DNA of 64,000 nt from Gammaproteobacteria bacterium (GTDB lineage Bacteria > Pseudomonadota > Gammaproteobacteria > SZUA-140), in contig JACREF010000008.1 in NCBI GenBank assembly GCA_016218365.1, forward strand, positions 62,001 to 126,000. The letters are read 5' to 3'. The position numbers and the translations under genes are program-made. This document shows positions 54,982-64,000 of this stretch, piece by piece. The stretch's first letter is position 1. Every line of letters starts with the position of its first letter. The notes under the pieces were generated by a model that was not told the DNA's origin, ran no database searches, and saw only the letters and a program-made list of their open reading frames with translations.

Positions 54982-55536
54982 TCACTCTTTACCTACCAGG
55001 GTCAGAAATGCCTCACGCTCTTCCCAGCTCCCCAGACCATCCGCGACCATCTCCATCACTGACACCTTTTCCTCGGTCACCTGGGTAACCCGGCCCTGGT
55101 TCTGTCCCACATGGCTACCGACACCAACCCGATAGATGACGCCGTCAGACGCCTTCACCAGCGCCCACTGACTGTCTCGCTTCTTCAGCGCACCCACCAT
55201 CCGCAGTGTATCCAGCGGGAATGCTTCCAGGGGCTCCTGGGGACGATTCTTACCTCCTTTTCCCCGGCCCGATACCGTGGCCTGCATCACCGGCGCCACG
55301 TCCTTTTCCCAGGAGACAAACGGATCCTTCAATGACTCACCAGGATAGACAAAGCCCTCGGCTGCCTTGAACTCGGGCAAGGGTCTGACCTGTCCCTTGC
55401 GAGACTTGATATCCAGTACATACTGCTTCAGATCCTCGGTATTACCGCCCACGCTGCAGGCACCGATCGCCAAGGTCGCAATCAACGCGGCCACAGGGCC
55501 GTATAATCGGTTGATCTGGATCATGGCCCGACTCAT
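54982..55536 (-). CDS. pilP: Type IV pilus lipoprotein PilP
   Basis: 184 residues with a lipobox (ATLAIGACSVGG) and YVLDIKSRKGQVRPLPEFK, LRMVGALKKRDSQWALVKA, YRVGVGSHVGQNQGRVTQV, all typical of PilP. It links PilQ to the PilMNO inner-membrane complex. It overlaps pilO by 4 bp. Confidence 0.97.
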   Translation of the reverse strand: MSRAMIQINRLYGPVAALIATLAIGACSVGGNTEDLKQYVLDIKSRKGQVRPLPEFKAAEGFVYPGESLKDPFVSWEKDVAPVMQATVSGRGKGGKNRPQEPLEAFPLDTLRMVGALKKRDSQWALVKASDGVIYRVGVGSHVGQNQGRVTQVTEEKVSVMEMVADGLGSWEEREAFLTLVGKE

Positions 55537-56186
55537 TGAGCTGCGCCCCCGGCGGCAGTAGTTGCCGCCCCCTTGCTGCTTTCATCGAGATAGCGATAGG
55601 TCTTGGCGATCGCATCCATGGTCAGCGGGTCCTTCCCTTTTCCCTTGACATCACCAAGCTTGATGGTGAAGTTGTGCAATGTCACAATGCGCGGCAAGGC
55701 TGCCACGTCACTGACAAAGTTGCCCAGCTCGTGATAGGTGCCAACCACTTTGATCTTGATCGGCAGTTCGGAATAAAACTCCGCTGGCGCCTCTGCTTCA
55801 GGCTTGAACAACTCAAACTCCAGGCCGTTGCTCAGACCGGTCTGGGAGATATCAGATAACAGCCCGGCAACCTCGGTCTCACTCGGCAGCTGGCGCAGCA
55901 TGGTACCAAATGAACTCTCCATCTCGGTCATCTGCTTTTTATACGACTCGAGATTGGCGGCCTTGTTCTGTTTGCTGCTGAACTCCTCTTTCAGGACCTG
56001 TTCCTGTTGCTTGCTCTGCTCAAGCCTGGCAAGTTGTTCACGGGTATCAAACCAGAACCCGGCCCCCAGCACCCCGGCACTCAGGATCAGGACTGCCGCA
56101 CCCTTGACCGGTGTTGGCCAGCGACTGACGTCTTTTAAATCCAGCTCCTTGATCTGCTCCAGATCAATCTTGAAATTCAGGTTCAT
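55533..56186 (-). CDS. pilO: Type IV pilus assembly protein PilO
   Basis: 217 residues. One transmembrane segment (GAAVLILSAGVLGAGFWF), a coiled coil, then the ferredoxin-like periplasmic domain (LFKPEAEAPAEFYSELPIKI; YHELGNFVSDVAALPRIVTL). ATGA overlaps connect it to pilN and pilP. Confidence 0.96.
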   Translation of the reverse strand: MNLNFKIDLEQIKELDLKDVSRWPTPVKGAAVLILSAGVLGAGFWFDTREQLARLEQSKQQEQVLKEEFSSKQNKAANLESYKKQMTEMESSFGTMLRQLPSETEVAGLLSDISQTGLSNGLEFELFKPEAEAPAEFYSELPIKIKVVGTYHELGNFVSDVAALPRIVTLHNFTIKLGDVKGKGKDPLTMDAIAKTYRYLDESSKGAATTAAGGAAQ

Positions 56187-56755
56187 GACGGCTGCTTCTC
56201 CTCTTCCTTGACAGGAGCCTTCAACCGGACATGCAAGATGAACTGGTTCTGACGTACATTATTTTTAGCGCCTTCCGACTGGATAATCTCCAGCTTTGGG
56301 TCAGTCAGCCATTGCGAAGCCTCGATACTGCGCATCAACGCCGAGACCCGCGCATTGGATTGGGCTACACCCTTGACCAGCAGCGTGTCTTCCTTCTGCG
56401 TAATTTCGGTAAGATAGATCCCGCTCGGCACCTGCTGCGCGATATCCGCAAACAGATGCACAATTCCGGGCCGCCGGGTCTGTAATTGCTGAATGATATC
56501 CATCCTGGCGAGCAACTGTTTCTTTTTGGTTTCCAGGGCGTCGATCTCGGTAATGCTCTTATCAACCTCGACAATCTGCTGCTGCAGGTAGGTGTTTCTT
56601 TCCTCCTGGGTAAAAATCTTGCCCCCGATATGCAGATGAATATATAACACAATCATCGCCATCAGAATGGCAGCGCCAGCAGTGATTGAGATAAACTGCC
56701 GCTGCTGCTCCTTGCGCCGATATTCGCGCCATGGTAATAGGTTGATCCGTATCAT
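56183..56755 (-). CDS. pilN: Type IV pilus assembly protein PilN
   Basis: 190 residues. IRINLLPWREYRRKEQQRQF at the N-terminus is the PilM-binding motif, followed by one membrane segment (ITAGAAILMAMIVLYIHLHI) and a coiled-coil/periplasmic domain (FADIAQQVPSGIYLTEITQK). ATGA overlaps on both sides. Confidence 0.97.
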   Translation of the reverse strand: MIRINLLPWREYRRKEQQRQFISITAGAAILMAMIVLYIHLHIGGKIFTQEERNTYLQQQIVEVDKSITEIDALETKKKQLLARMDIIQQLQTRRPGIVHLFADIAQQVPSGIYLTEITQKEDTLLVKGVAQSNARVSALMRSIEASQWLTDPKLEIIQSEGAKNNVRQNQFILHVRLKAPVKEEEKQPS

Positions 56756-57819
56756 TGCTTGTCAAACCTTCTCATCGCCAGGCCGCAGGCAATGACCAGT
56801 GCCGGGGCGTCGCTGTTTAATACATCGGCCTTGATGCGGGACGCCAGCGACATATTGGCAAAGGGATTGGCGATACTGGTCGGGATGCCAAGCTTGTCTT
56901 CTACCATCTCATCAATTGACGGCAAGGCCGCGCAGCCACCCGCCAGGATCAGATGGTCGACACTGCTATGCTGTCCTGATGAAAAGAAATATTGCAATGC
57001 CCGGCTCACCTGCTGTGCCAGCGACTCTTTAAACGGCATCAGCACCTCAGATTCGTAATTGTCCGGCAGCCCCCCCTGCCTCTTGGCCATTCCAGCCTCC
57101 TCGTAGGACAATCCATAACGACGCATGATCTCTTCGGTCAGTTGTTTGCCGCCAAACATTTGATCACGGGTAAAGATCACCTTGAAGTCATGGGAGACCG
57201 TGAGCGTAGTCATGCTTGCCCCGACATCCACTACCGCAACGGTCTTGCCAACGCCATTATCCGAAAGCTGCTGACCCAGCAGTGAAAACATTGTTTCCAT
57301 TGCATAGGCCTCGACATCGACGATCCTGGGTACCAGGCCCGCAACCTCGAGCGCCGCCACCCGTTCCTCCACCGTCTCACTGCGACAGGCGGCCAGCAAG
57401 ACATTCACCGTTGCTGGGTCCTGCTCATTGGGCCCAAGCACCTGGAAATCGATGTATACTTCATTCAGCGGGAACGGGATGTACTGATCAGCCTCCAGCT
57501 TGATCTGGTCTTCAAGCTCAGCGTCACTGAGATTGGCCGGCATGGTAACGATCTTGGAAATGACCGCCGAGCCTGCCACGGCAACTGCCGCCTGCTTGGT
57601 GCGGGTACCGGCGCGCCGTACCGCGCGCTCAATCGCACCGCCGACGGCCTTGATGTCGGAGATATTCTTGTCCTTGATGGCATTCTCTGGGATCGGAGCC
57701 ACGGCATAGCTTTCGACACGGTACCGGCCGCCGGTCAGACTGAGTTCCAGCAATTTGACGGATGTGGCACTGATATCCAGGCCTATCAGTGGCGGGAATC
57801 CCTTCTGAAACAGTTCCAC
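56752..57819 (-). CDS. pilM: Type IV pilus assembly protein PilM
   Basis: 355 residues. Actin-like ATPase: LIGLDISATSVKLLELS (phosphate 1), VAVVDVGASMTTLTV and LILAGGCAALPSIDEMV (adenosine region). It binds PilN on the cytoplasmic face. First gene of pilMNOPQ, divergent from ponA. Confidence 0.97.
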   Translation of the reverse strand: MELFQKGFPPLIGLDISATSVKLLELSLTGGRYRVESYAVAPIPENAIKDKNISDIKAVGGAIERAVRRAGTRTKQAAVAVAGSAVISKIVTMPANLSDAELEDQIKLEADQYIPFPLNEVYIDFQVLGPNEQDPATVNVLLAACRSETVEERVAALEVAGLVPRIVDVEAYAMETMFSLLGQQLSDNGVGKTVAVVDVGASMTTLTVSHDFKVIFTRDQMFGGKQLTEEIMRRYGLSYEEAGMAKRQGGLPDNYESEVLMPFKESLAQQVSRALQYFFSSGQHSSVDHLILAGGCAALPSIDEMVEDKLGIPTSIANPFANMSLASRIKADVLNSDAPALVIACGLAMRRFDKQ

Positions 57820-57952
57820 TATGACGTTCCCTTGTTCCTTTGCCAGGCCGATTCTCTTAGAATATCCGGGCCGAAATCCCTTTTCGAGCCGGAGCTCGTA
57901 CCCCCTGTATCGTCTCTTTTCAGAAAAAGTTTTATATTCTACGGATAATTAA

Positions 57953-60445
57953 GTGACTTCAACCACGCAAAATACTCCTTCTGCTGCTCCGGTGAAACCT
58001 TCTCGGCCGCCACGGCGTCTGGTAAGGATCGCCTTATATGCCCTGCTCGGCGCTGTTGCGCTGGCCGTCCTGGGGCTGGCTGTCGCCTATATATATATTG
58101 CGCCCACCCTCCCCCCCGTCTCCACATTGCAGGATTTCGAGCTGCAGGTACCACTGCGGGTCTACACCCGTGATGAAAAATTGATCGCTGAGTTTGGTGA
58201 CAAAAAACGTACCCCGATCGATTACAAGGACGTACCAGATCTGATGATCAAGGCCATCCTGGCCGCTGAGGATGATCGCTTTTTTCACCATCCCGGTGTC
58301 GATTACCAGGGCATCCTGCGGGCAGCACTGAATCTGGCCCGTACCGGGGAGAAATCCCAGGGTGGCAGCACCATCACCATGCAGGTCGCCCGCAATTTCT
58401 TCCTGAGCAGTGAAAAGACCTATTTACGCAAGGTCAGTGAAATCATGCTGTCTTTAAAGATTGAGCATGAATTGACCAAACAACAGATCCTGGAGCTGTA
58501 CCTGAACAAGATCTACCTGGGCAACCGGGCCTATGGCATCGGCGCCGCTGCACAGGTCTACTATGGCATCCCGGTCAGCCAGCTCTCGCTGGCCCAGATG
58601 GCAATGATCGCGGGGCTGCCCAAGGCGCCGTCCCGCTACAACCCGATCGCCGGCCCGGATCGGGCCCTGACCCGGCGCAACTACATCATCGACCGGATGT
58701 TGCAACTCGGTTATATCGACCAGACCAGCCACGATCAGGCCATTGCCACCCCGGATACTGCCTCATTACACCAGCTGAATTCAGAGGTTGAGGCCACCTA
58801 TGTGGCCGAGATGGTCCGTGCCACCCTGGTGTCGATGTATGAGGACAAGGCCTATACCAGTGGTTATCGCGTCTACACCACGCTGGACAGCCGGCTGCAG
58901 AATGCGGCCACTGCCGCATTGCGCAATGCATTATATGATTATGATCGGCGCCACGGTTACCGGGGACCGGTGCAACATCAGAACCTGCAGACCCTGCTCG
59001 GCTCCGCAGACGGCCTGGCGGTGCTGAACAATATCCCTCAATACGCCGACCAGATACCGGCCATTGTCATTGGATTGGCAGACCAGTCGGCGACGGTAAT
59101 GTTACGTAACCGCTCGCAAGTCGATCTACCATGGGACGGCCTTAACTGGGCCCGTCAATATATCAATGACAATGCCCTTGGCCCCGAGCTACAGACCGCC
59201 AGCGAGGCGCTGAAGATCGGTGACATCGTCTACGTGCGTCCAACCCAGGGTGGCAGCTGGGCCCTGACTCAGATCCCTGAGGTCGAAGGAGCCCTGGTAT
59301 CCCTGAACCCGAACAACGGTGCCATCGTTGCATTGAGTGGCGGATTTGATTTCTTCCACAGCAAATTCAATCGTGCGGCCCAGGCCGAGCGACAACCCGG
59401 CTCCAGCATCAAGCCATTCATCTATTCCGCAGCCTTGGCCAAGGGCTTGACGACGGCCACGGTGATCAACGATGCGCCCATCGTCTTTGATGATCCGTCA
59501 CTGGAAAATGCCTGGCGCCCTGAAAATTACGGCGGCGAGTTTGGCGGGGCCACCCGGTTGCGTGTGGCGTTGATGCACTCTCGCAATCTGGTCTCTATCC
59601 GGGTACTGCAGGCGATTGGTATCGATTATGCAATCCGTCACCTGGCCCGGTTCGGCTTCGATGCGGCCAAGCTGCCGCGCAACCTGTCACTGGCACTGGG
59701 CAACGCATCGATGACGCCGCTGGAACTGGCCGCTGGCTATACGGTCTTTGCCAATGGCGGCTATCGGGTCAAACCGTTTTTCATCACCCGCATTACCGAC
59801 TTGAGTGGTAAAACCTTCCTGACAACCAATCCGACCACGGTATGTCGCAGCTGTACAGACACAGAGCTGGATGAGGCCTCAATCACTGCTTCAACAGCCA
59901 GTGATAATGGCGACAAGGCCTCTCCGACGGCCCCGGCGCCTGCCAGGGCACCGCGGGTACTGGCCGCGGACAATGTCTATCTGATGACATCGATGATGCA
60001 GGACGTGATTCGCGGTGGTACCGGTCGCCGCGCCAGTCAGCTCGGTCGCAACGACATCGCCGGCAAAACTGGCACCACCAACGACCAGAACGACGCCTGG
60101 TTCGCCGGGTTCAGCCCCGATTACGTCACGGTATCGTGGGTCGGATTTGACAAGGTACGCCCGCTGGGAAATTCTGAAACAGGCGGGCAGGCTGCGCTGC
60201 CAATGTGGATCGATTACATGCGGGCCGCATTAAGCGGCCTTCCAGACCGCCCTTTGACACGCCCGGCCAACGTGGTATCGGTGCGCATCGATCCGGAAAC
60301 CGGTCTGCTGGCCGGGCCTCAAACCCGCAATGGCATCTTTGAAATGTTCATCAAGGACACCGTTCCAAAACAGCGCGCTGGCGACAGCGCGCCGGCCCGT
60401 GATGGCGGTTCCCAGTCCAGCGATGCCCCAGAACAGTTGTTCTGA
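57953..60445 (+). CDS. mrcA: Penicillin-binding protein 1A (bifunctional)
   Basis: 830 residues from GTG 57953. A transmembrane segment (ALYALLGAVALAVLGLAVAY) is followed by the GT51 transglycosylase domain (AAEDDRFFHHPGVDY; GGSTITMQVARNFFL) and the transpeptidase with QPGSSIKPFIYSA (SxxK), MHSRNL and AGKTGTTNDQND (KTG). It builds peptidoglycan. Divergence from pilM is the standard order. Confidence 0.97.
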   Translation: MTSTTQNTPSAAPVKPSRPPRRLVRIALYALLGAVALAVLGLAVAYIYIAPTLPPVSTLQDFELQVPLRVYTRDEKLIAEFGDKKRTPIDYKDVPDLMIKAILAAEDDRFFHHPGVDYQGILRAALNLARTGEKSQGGSTITMQVARNFFLSSEKTYLRKVSEIMLSLKIEHELTKQQILELYLNKIYLGNRAYGIGAAAQVYYGIPVSQLSLAQMAMIAGLPKAPSRYNPIAGPDRALTRRNYIIDRMLQLGYIDQTSHDQAIATPDTASLHQLNSEVEATYVAEMVRATLVSMYEDKAYTSGYRVYTTLDSRLQNAATAALRNALYDYDRRHGYRGPVQHQNLQTLLGSADGLAVLNNIPQYADQIPAIVIGLADQSATVMLRNRSQVDLPWDGLNWARQYINDNALGPELQTASEALKIGDIVYVRPTQGGSWALTQIPEVEGALVSLNPNNGAIVALSGGFDFFHSKFNRAAQAERQPGSSIKPFIYSAALAKGLTTATVINDAPIVFDDPSLENAWRPENYGGEFGGATRLRVALMHSRNLVSIRVLQAIGIDYAIRHLARFGFDAAKLPRNLSLALGNASMTPLELAAGYTVFANGGYRVKPFFITRITDLSGKTFLTTNPTTVCRSCTDTELDEASITASTASDNGDKASPTAPAPARAPRVLAADNVYLMTSMMQDVIRGGTGRRASQLGRNDIAGKTGTTNDQNDAWFAGFSPDYVTVSWVGFDKVRPLGNSETGGQAALPMWIDYMRAALSGLPDRPLTRPANVVSVRIDPETGLLAGPQTRNGIFEMFIKDTVPKQRAGDSAPARDGGSQSSDAPEQLF

Positions 60446-60460
60446 CCAGACCCGGTTGTT

Positions 60461-60504
60461 CCAGAGACCAGAAAGGCGGCTCACGCCGCCTTTCTGGTCT
60501 CTGG
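60461..60504. terminator. Bidirectional terminator between mrcA and gltA
   Basis: A 20 bp perfect stem (60461-60480 with 60485-60504) and a TCAC loop, with T-runs within the stem ends; it lies between two convergent genes. Confidence 0.88.
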
Positions 60505-60519
60505 ATAGCCGCAATACCA

Positions 60520-61815
60520 TCAACGCTTCTTCATCGGCACATAATCCCGCTGCTGGCTGCCGGTATACAGCTGGCGCGGCCGACCGATGCGCTGATCAGG
60601 GTCAGAGATCATCTCCATCCACTGCGCGACCCAGCCGACGGTGCGGGCAATAGCAAACATCACAGTAAACATGTTGACCGGTATGCCCAGCGCCTTGTAG
60701 ATGAGACCGGAATAGAAATCAACATTCGGATACAGCTTGCGCTCTATGAAATACTCATCATTGAGCGCGATCTCTTCCAGGCGCATCGCCAGCTCCAGCA
60801 TCGGATCACCGGTACCGCTGATCTTATTCAGCACCTCATGGCACATCTGGCGAATCAGCTTGGCACGCGGATCATAGTTCTTGTAAACGCGATGACCAAA
60901 TCCCATCAAGCGGAACGGATCATTCTTGTCCTTGGCCTTGGCGATATACTTTGGAATCTGGTCTATGGAACCGATCTGGCTCAGCATCCGCAGCACTGCC
61001 TCATTGGCGCCACCATGCGCCGGTCCCCACAAGGCAGTAATGCCAGACGACAAACAGGCAAACGGATTGGCGCCTGAACTGCCCGACAGGCGCACCGTTG
61101 CCGTACTGGCATTCTGCTCATGATCGGCATGCAGGATGAAGATCATGTCCAGCGCCTTTTCGGCAATCGGATCGACCTGATAATCCTCGGAGGGCAGCGA
61201 AAACATCATGTGCAAGAAGTTACCGCAATAGCTAAGGTTGTTCTTCGGATAGATCAGCGGTTCGCTGATCGAGTGCTTGAAGCTGGCGGCGGCGATGGTT
61301 GGCATCTTGGCGATCATCCGGTAGGCCGCCAGTTCACGGTGCAGTGGGTTATGGATATCGAGCGTGTCGTGATAGAACGCCGACAGTGAACCGGCCACTG
61401 CAACCATGGTCGCCATCGGATGGGCATCATGGTAAAAGCCCTTGAAAAAACCCTTCAGGCTTTCCTTGATCATGGTGTGGCGGCGGATATTGCCCTGGAA
61501 ATCCTCGAGCTGTGCCGCCGTCGGCAATTCGCCGTTGATCATCAGATAGGCCACCTCCAGGAAGGTGCTCTGGCCCGCCAGCTGGTCGATCGGATACCCG
61601 CGATACAGCAACACGCCCTTTTCACCATCAATGTAGGTGATCTGGCTGCTGCAACTGGCCGTGGACTGAAAACCCGAGTCGAAGGTCAGAAAATCGTGGT
61701 CACGATACAGACGGCTGATGTCGATCGCCCGCGGACCCATCGTCCCGCGGGTCACCGGCAGTTCGAAGCTCTTGCCGGTCGCATTGTCGGTAATCGTGAC
61801 AGTATCCTTCTTCAT
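60520..61815 (-). CDS. gltA: Citrate synthase
   Basis: 431 residues. The type II (hexameric) pattern: [56 protein letters not shown]-type stretch and [19 protein letters not shown] with the catalytic His and Asp later (YPNVDFYSG). It condenses acetyl-CoA and oxaloacetate. 19 bp downstream of mdh, same direction. Confidence 0.98.
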   Translation of the reverse strand: MKKDTVTITDNATGKSFELPVTRGTMGPRAIDISRLYRDHDFLTFDSGFQSTASCSSQITYIDGEKGVLLYRGYPIDQLAGQSTFLEVAYLMINGELPTAAQLEDFQGNIRRHTMIKESLKGFFKGFYHDAHPMATMVAVAGSLSAFYHDTLDIHNPLHRELAAYRMIAKMPTIAAASFKHSISEPLIYPKNNLSYCGNFLHMMFSLPSEDYQVDPIAEKALDMIFILHADHEQNASTATVRLSGSSGANPFACLSSGITALWGPAHGGANEAVLRMLSQIGSIDQIPKYIAKAKDKNDPFRLMGFGHRVYKNYDPRAKLIRQMCHEVLNKISGTGDPMLELAMRLEEIALNDEYFIERKLYPNVDFYSGLIYKALGIPVNMFTVMFAIARTVGWVAQWMEMISDPDQRIGRPRQLYTGSQQRDYVPMKKR

Positions 61816-61834
61816 CGCGCCTCCCTTACAGCCT

Positions 61835-62758
61835 TCATTTGATCAGCCTGATGTCCTTCTGGACCTGCTCGGCTGACTCCTTGAACATCCTGGCCTCGCC
61901 CTCGTTTAGCTTCAGCTCGATGACCCGCTCCATGCCGCCGGCACCCAGCACCACCGGCACGCCGATTGCCAGATCGGAATAACCGTATTCACCTTCCAGC
62001 ACCGCGACACAGGGCATCACGCGTTTCCGGTTATTACACACGGCGTCGATCATGCTTGCAACTGCTGCGGCCGGGGAATCGTTGGCACTGCTGGTCTTCT
62101 TCAATGCCAGGATCTCGGCGCCGCCATTACGGGTCCGATCTACAATACGATTGATGGTCGCCTGATCGAGGAAGTTTTCCACCGGGATGCCACTGATGGT
62201 GGTAAACCGCGTCATCGGCACCATCGAATCGCCATGCCCACCGAGCACCATCGGCGAGATGTCCTTGATCGAAAAGCCACTCTCCATCGCGATGAAGCTT
62301 GCCATGCGCGCCGCATCCAGCACCCCTGACAGGCCAAACACCCGGTTGCGCGGCCAGCCGGTGATCTTGCGGAAGGCATAGGTCATGATATCAACGGGGT
62401 TGGTGACCAGGATGACGATGGCATCCGGTGCGTAGCGCATGACATCCCTGGCCACGCCACGGATGACCTCGAGATTGGCCTCCAGCACATCCGACCTGGA
62501 CATGCCGGGTTTGCGCGGCAGGCCGGCCGTGATGACCACCATATCGGAACCGGTCATCACCTTGCTGTCCTGGTCGCCATAGACCTTGGTATCAAACCCA
62601 AACAGGATCGCCGATTCCTGGATGTCGAGTGCGACACCTTTGGCCGCATCCTCGCGGACGTCCATCAGCACCACCTCATGGCTGTACTCCGCAATGGCAA
62701 GACTCTGGGCCGTCGACTCTCCGACGCGTCCGGCACCGACGATGGTAATCTTTTTCAT
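61835..62758 (-). CDS. mdh: Malate dehydrogenase (LDH-like type)
   Basis: 307 residues. [18 protein letters not shown] (NAD site), [17 protein letters not shown] with substrate Arg, [12 protein letters not shown] and [13 protein letters not shown] with catalytic His. The type is the LDH-like MDH found in many bacteria other than Escherichia. Works with the adjacent citrate synthase in the TCA cycle. Confidence 0.97.
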   Translation of the reverse strand: MKKITIVGAGRVGESTAQSLAIAEYSHEVVLMDVREDAAKGVALDIQESAILFGFDTKVYGDQDSKVMTGSDMVVITAGLPRKPGMSRSDVLEANLEVIRGVARDVMRYAPDAIVILVTNPVDIMTYAFRKITGWPRNRVFGLSGVLDAARMASFIAMESGFSIKDISPMVLGGHGDSMVPMTRFTTISGIPVENFLDQATINRIVDRTRNGGAEILALKKTSSANDSPAAAVASMIDAVCNNRKRVMPCVAVLEGEYGYSDLAIGVPVVLGAGGMERVIELKLNEGEARMFKESAEQVQKDIRLIK

Positions 62759-62892
62759 GACAACTCCTTGTGCTCAAGTAACCGCCAAACCGGCAGACCT
62801 GGCGGTGCAGCCAGGTTTAACCCTGTTCCCTGCATCGGCTATTGTAGAAAAAGATTGAGCGTGCGGACATCAGGTCATCCATGACCCGGGGC

Positions 62893-64000
62893 TTATACGT
62901 GCGTGAAATGTGAGGGATAAAAATCAGGATAGGGTAGGCGGGCAACGCCGGATTGCACCGCGGCATGGGCCACCGCCGGTGGCACCCGGTCAATCAATCG
63001 GGGATCAAGTGGCTTGGGTATGATGTAATCATAGCCAAACTCGAGATGCTCCAGACCATAAGCGCGCAGCACCTCCTGCGGCACCGGCTCATGGGTCAGA
63101 TCGGCCAGTGCCTGCACCGTTGCCACCAGCATCTGCTGGTTGATCAGCCGCGCCCTGACATCCAGCGCCCCGCGAAATATATACGGGAAGCCCAGCACAT
63201 TATTCACCTGGTTCGGATAATCGCTGCGGCCGCTGGCCATGATCAGATCGCCACGTACTGCCTTGGCCAGTTCTGGCCGGATCTCGGGATCGGGATTGGA
63301 CAAGGCAAAGACGATCGGCCGCTGCGCCATGCTGGCAACCATCGCCTCAGTGACCAGATCCGGTCCCGACAGCCCGATGAAGATATCTGCACCGCGCATC
63401 GCATCCGCCAGCGTCCGCTCCGCTGTCTTGATGGCAAACTGCTGCTTGTAGACGTTGAGATCTCCCCGTCCCTCATGGATTACCCCGCCACGGTCAAGCA
63501 AACGAATATTGTCGCGGCTGGCACCCAGCGCCAGCAGCAGATTCATCGAGGCAATGCCTGCCGCCCCGGCACCGAGGCAGACGATCTTGCTGTTGCCGAT
63601 GGTCTTTTGCTGCAACTTCAGCGCATTGATCAGTCCGGCGGCGGTGATAACGGCCGTACCATGCTGGTCATCATGAAACACCGGGATGTCGAGCCGCCGC
63701 TTCAGCTCTTCTTCGATCTCGAAACAATGCGGCGCAGCAATATCTTCCAGGTTGATGCCGCCAAAGGTCGGGGCAATGCGCGTCACCGTATCGATGAAGG
63801 CCTGCGGGGATTCGGCATCAACCTCGATATCAAAGACGTCGATGTCGGCAAACTTCTTGAACAGGATGCCCTTGCCTTCCATCACCGGCTTGCCGGCCAG
63901 TGGTCCGGCATTGCCCAGACCCAGCACCGCGCTGCCATCGGTGATCACTGCCACCAGATTGCCCTTGATGGTATAGCGGTAGGCATCCTCCGGGTTGCGC
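62893..64000 (-). CDS. Malic enzyme, partial (5' end outside the window)
   Basis: The frame is open to the right window edge. [40 protein letters not shown] and [20 protein letters not shown] define an NAD(P)-malic enzyme that turns malate into pyruvate and CO2. The visible 369 residues end normally at 62893. The start and any phosphotransacetylase-like fusion cannot be judged; the C-terminus shows none. Confidence 0.93.
   Translation of the reverse strand, partial: RNPEDAYRYTIKGNLVAVITDGSAVLGLGNAGPLAGKPVMEGKGILFKKFADIDVFDIEVDAESPQAFIDTVTRIAPTFGGINLEDIAAPHCFEIEEELKRRLDIPVFHDDQHGTAVITAAGLINALKLQQKTIGNSKIVCLGAGAAGIASMNLLLALGASRDNIRLLDRGGVIHEGRGDLNVYKQQFAIKTAERTLADAMRGADIFIGLSGPDLVTEAMVASMAQRPIVFALSNPDPEIRPELAKAVRGDLIMASGRSDYPNQVNNVLGFPYIFRGALDVRARLINQQMLVATVQALADLTHEPVPQEVLRAYGLEHLEFGYDYIIPKPLDPRLIDRVPPAVAHAAVQSGVARLPYPDFYPSHFTHV

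Noticed and set aside
62781-62806. Hairpin between malic enzyme and mdh as terminator
   Set aside because: 7 bp stem, 12-base loop and no T-run.
1-64000. CRISPR arrays, rRNA and tRNA genes
   Set aside because: No regularly spaced short repeats and no rRNA- or tRNA-like sequence were found on reading; cas genes are also absent.

Overview
The window is chromosomal DNA of a gammaproteobacterium with a 35.4 kb integrated mobile element in it. The host part is GC-rich and carries the gene order ponA, pilMNOPQ, aroK-aroB, damX, gltB-gltD, hemE, plus citrate synthase, malate dehydrogenase and malic enzyme. That order is typical of Pseudomonas- and Chromatiales-like gammaproteobacteria; I cannot place it further from sequence alone.

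Layout. Bases 1-495 are the middle of a comM (yifB) gene whose beginning lies left of the window. Bases 493-35895 are the inserted element. Bases 35896-36381 are the rest of comM. Joining the two comM pieces at a shared TG dinucleotide restores the family sequence MNPC-PCGYLGHP without a frameshift, so this is a precise insertion of the kind made by a large serine recombinase. From 36385 to 64000 the host chromosome continues: a lipoprotein, a globin, a methyltransferase-like protein, hemE, gltD, gltB, damX-like, a WGR protein, dgt, aroB, aroK, an Ig-like lipoprotein, pilQPONM (all minus strand), ponA (plus), then gltA, mdh and a partial malic enzyme (minus).

The element is AT-richer and mosaic. 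At its left edge is the recombinase that most likely integrated it. Then come an HNH/glycine-zipper protein, a sigma-factor/ImmA-IrrE operon, a RuvC-like protein with an XRE regulator, a PstI-type restriction-modification pair, a primase/helicase-like ATPase, a second serine recombinase with a duplicated 3' end, a HEPN protein, two secreted proteins (one CHAP amidase), a CsrA-like protein, a complete IS66 insertion with 8 bp target duplication, a methyltransferase/Na+-symporter/membrane-protein operon, a RadC-like protein, two VirD4/TraG-like ATPases and an endonuclease/exonuclease/phosphatase protein. At the right edge is a ubiquitin-like conjugation operon: a multiubiquitin-domain protein, an E2-like protein, a JAMM-E1 fusion, an APH-like kinase and two DUF6527 proteins. 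No relaxase or type IV secretion channel is visible.

The most unusual observation concerns the attachment site. In the excised circle the left and right ends would join so that the left-edge recombinase (minus strand) runs in frame, without a stop, into the XRE-type helix-turn-helix protein at the right edge. This gives one predicted 596-residue recombinase-HTH fusion that reads on towards the ubiquitin-like operon. Integration cuts this gene in two at the linker: the recombinase gets a 63-residue tail read from antisense comM, and the HTH domain becomes a separate short ORF in front of the ubiquitin-like operon. Excision would at the same time repair comM, a natural-transformation gene, in a host whose type IV pilus operon is in the same window.
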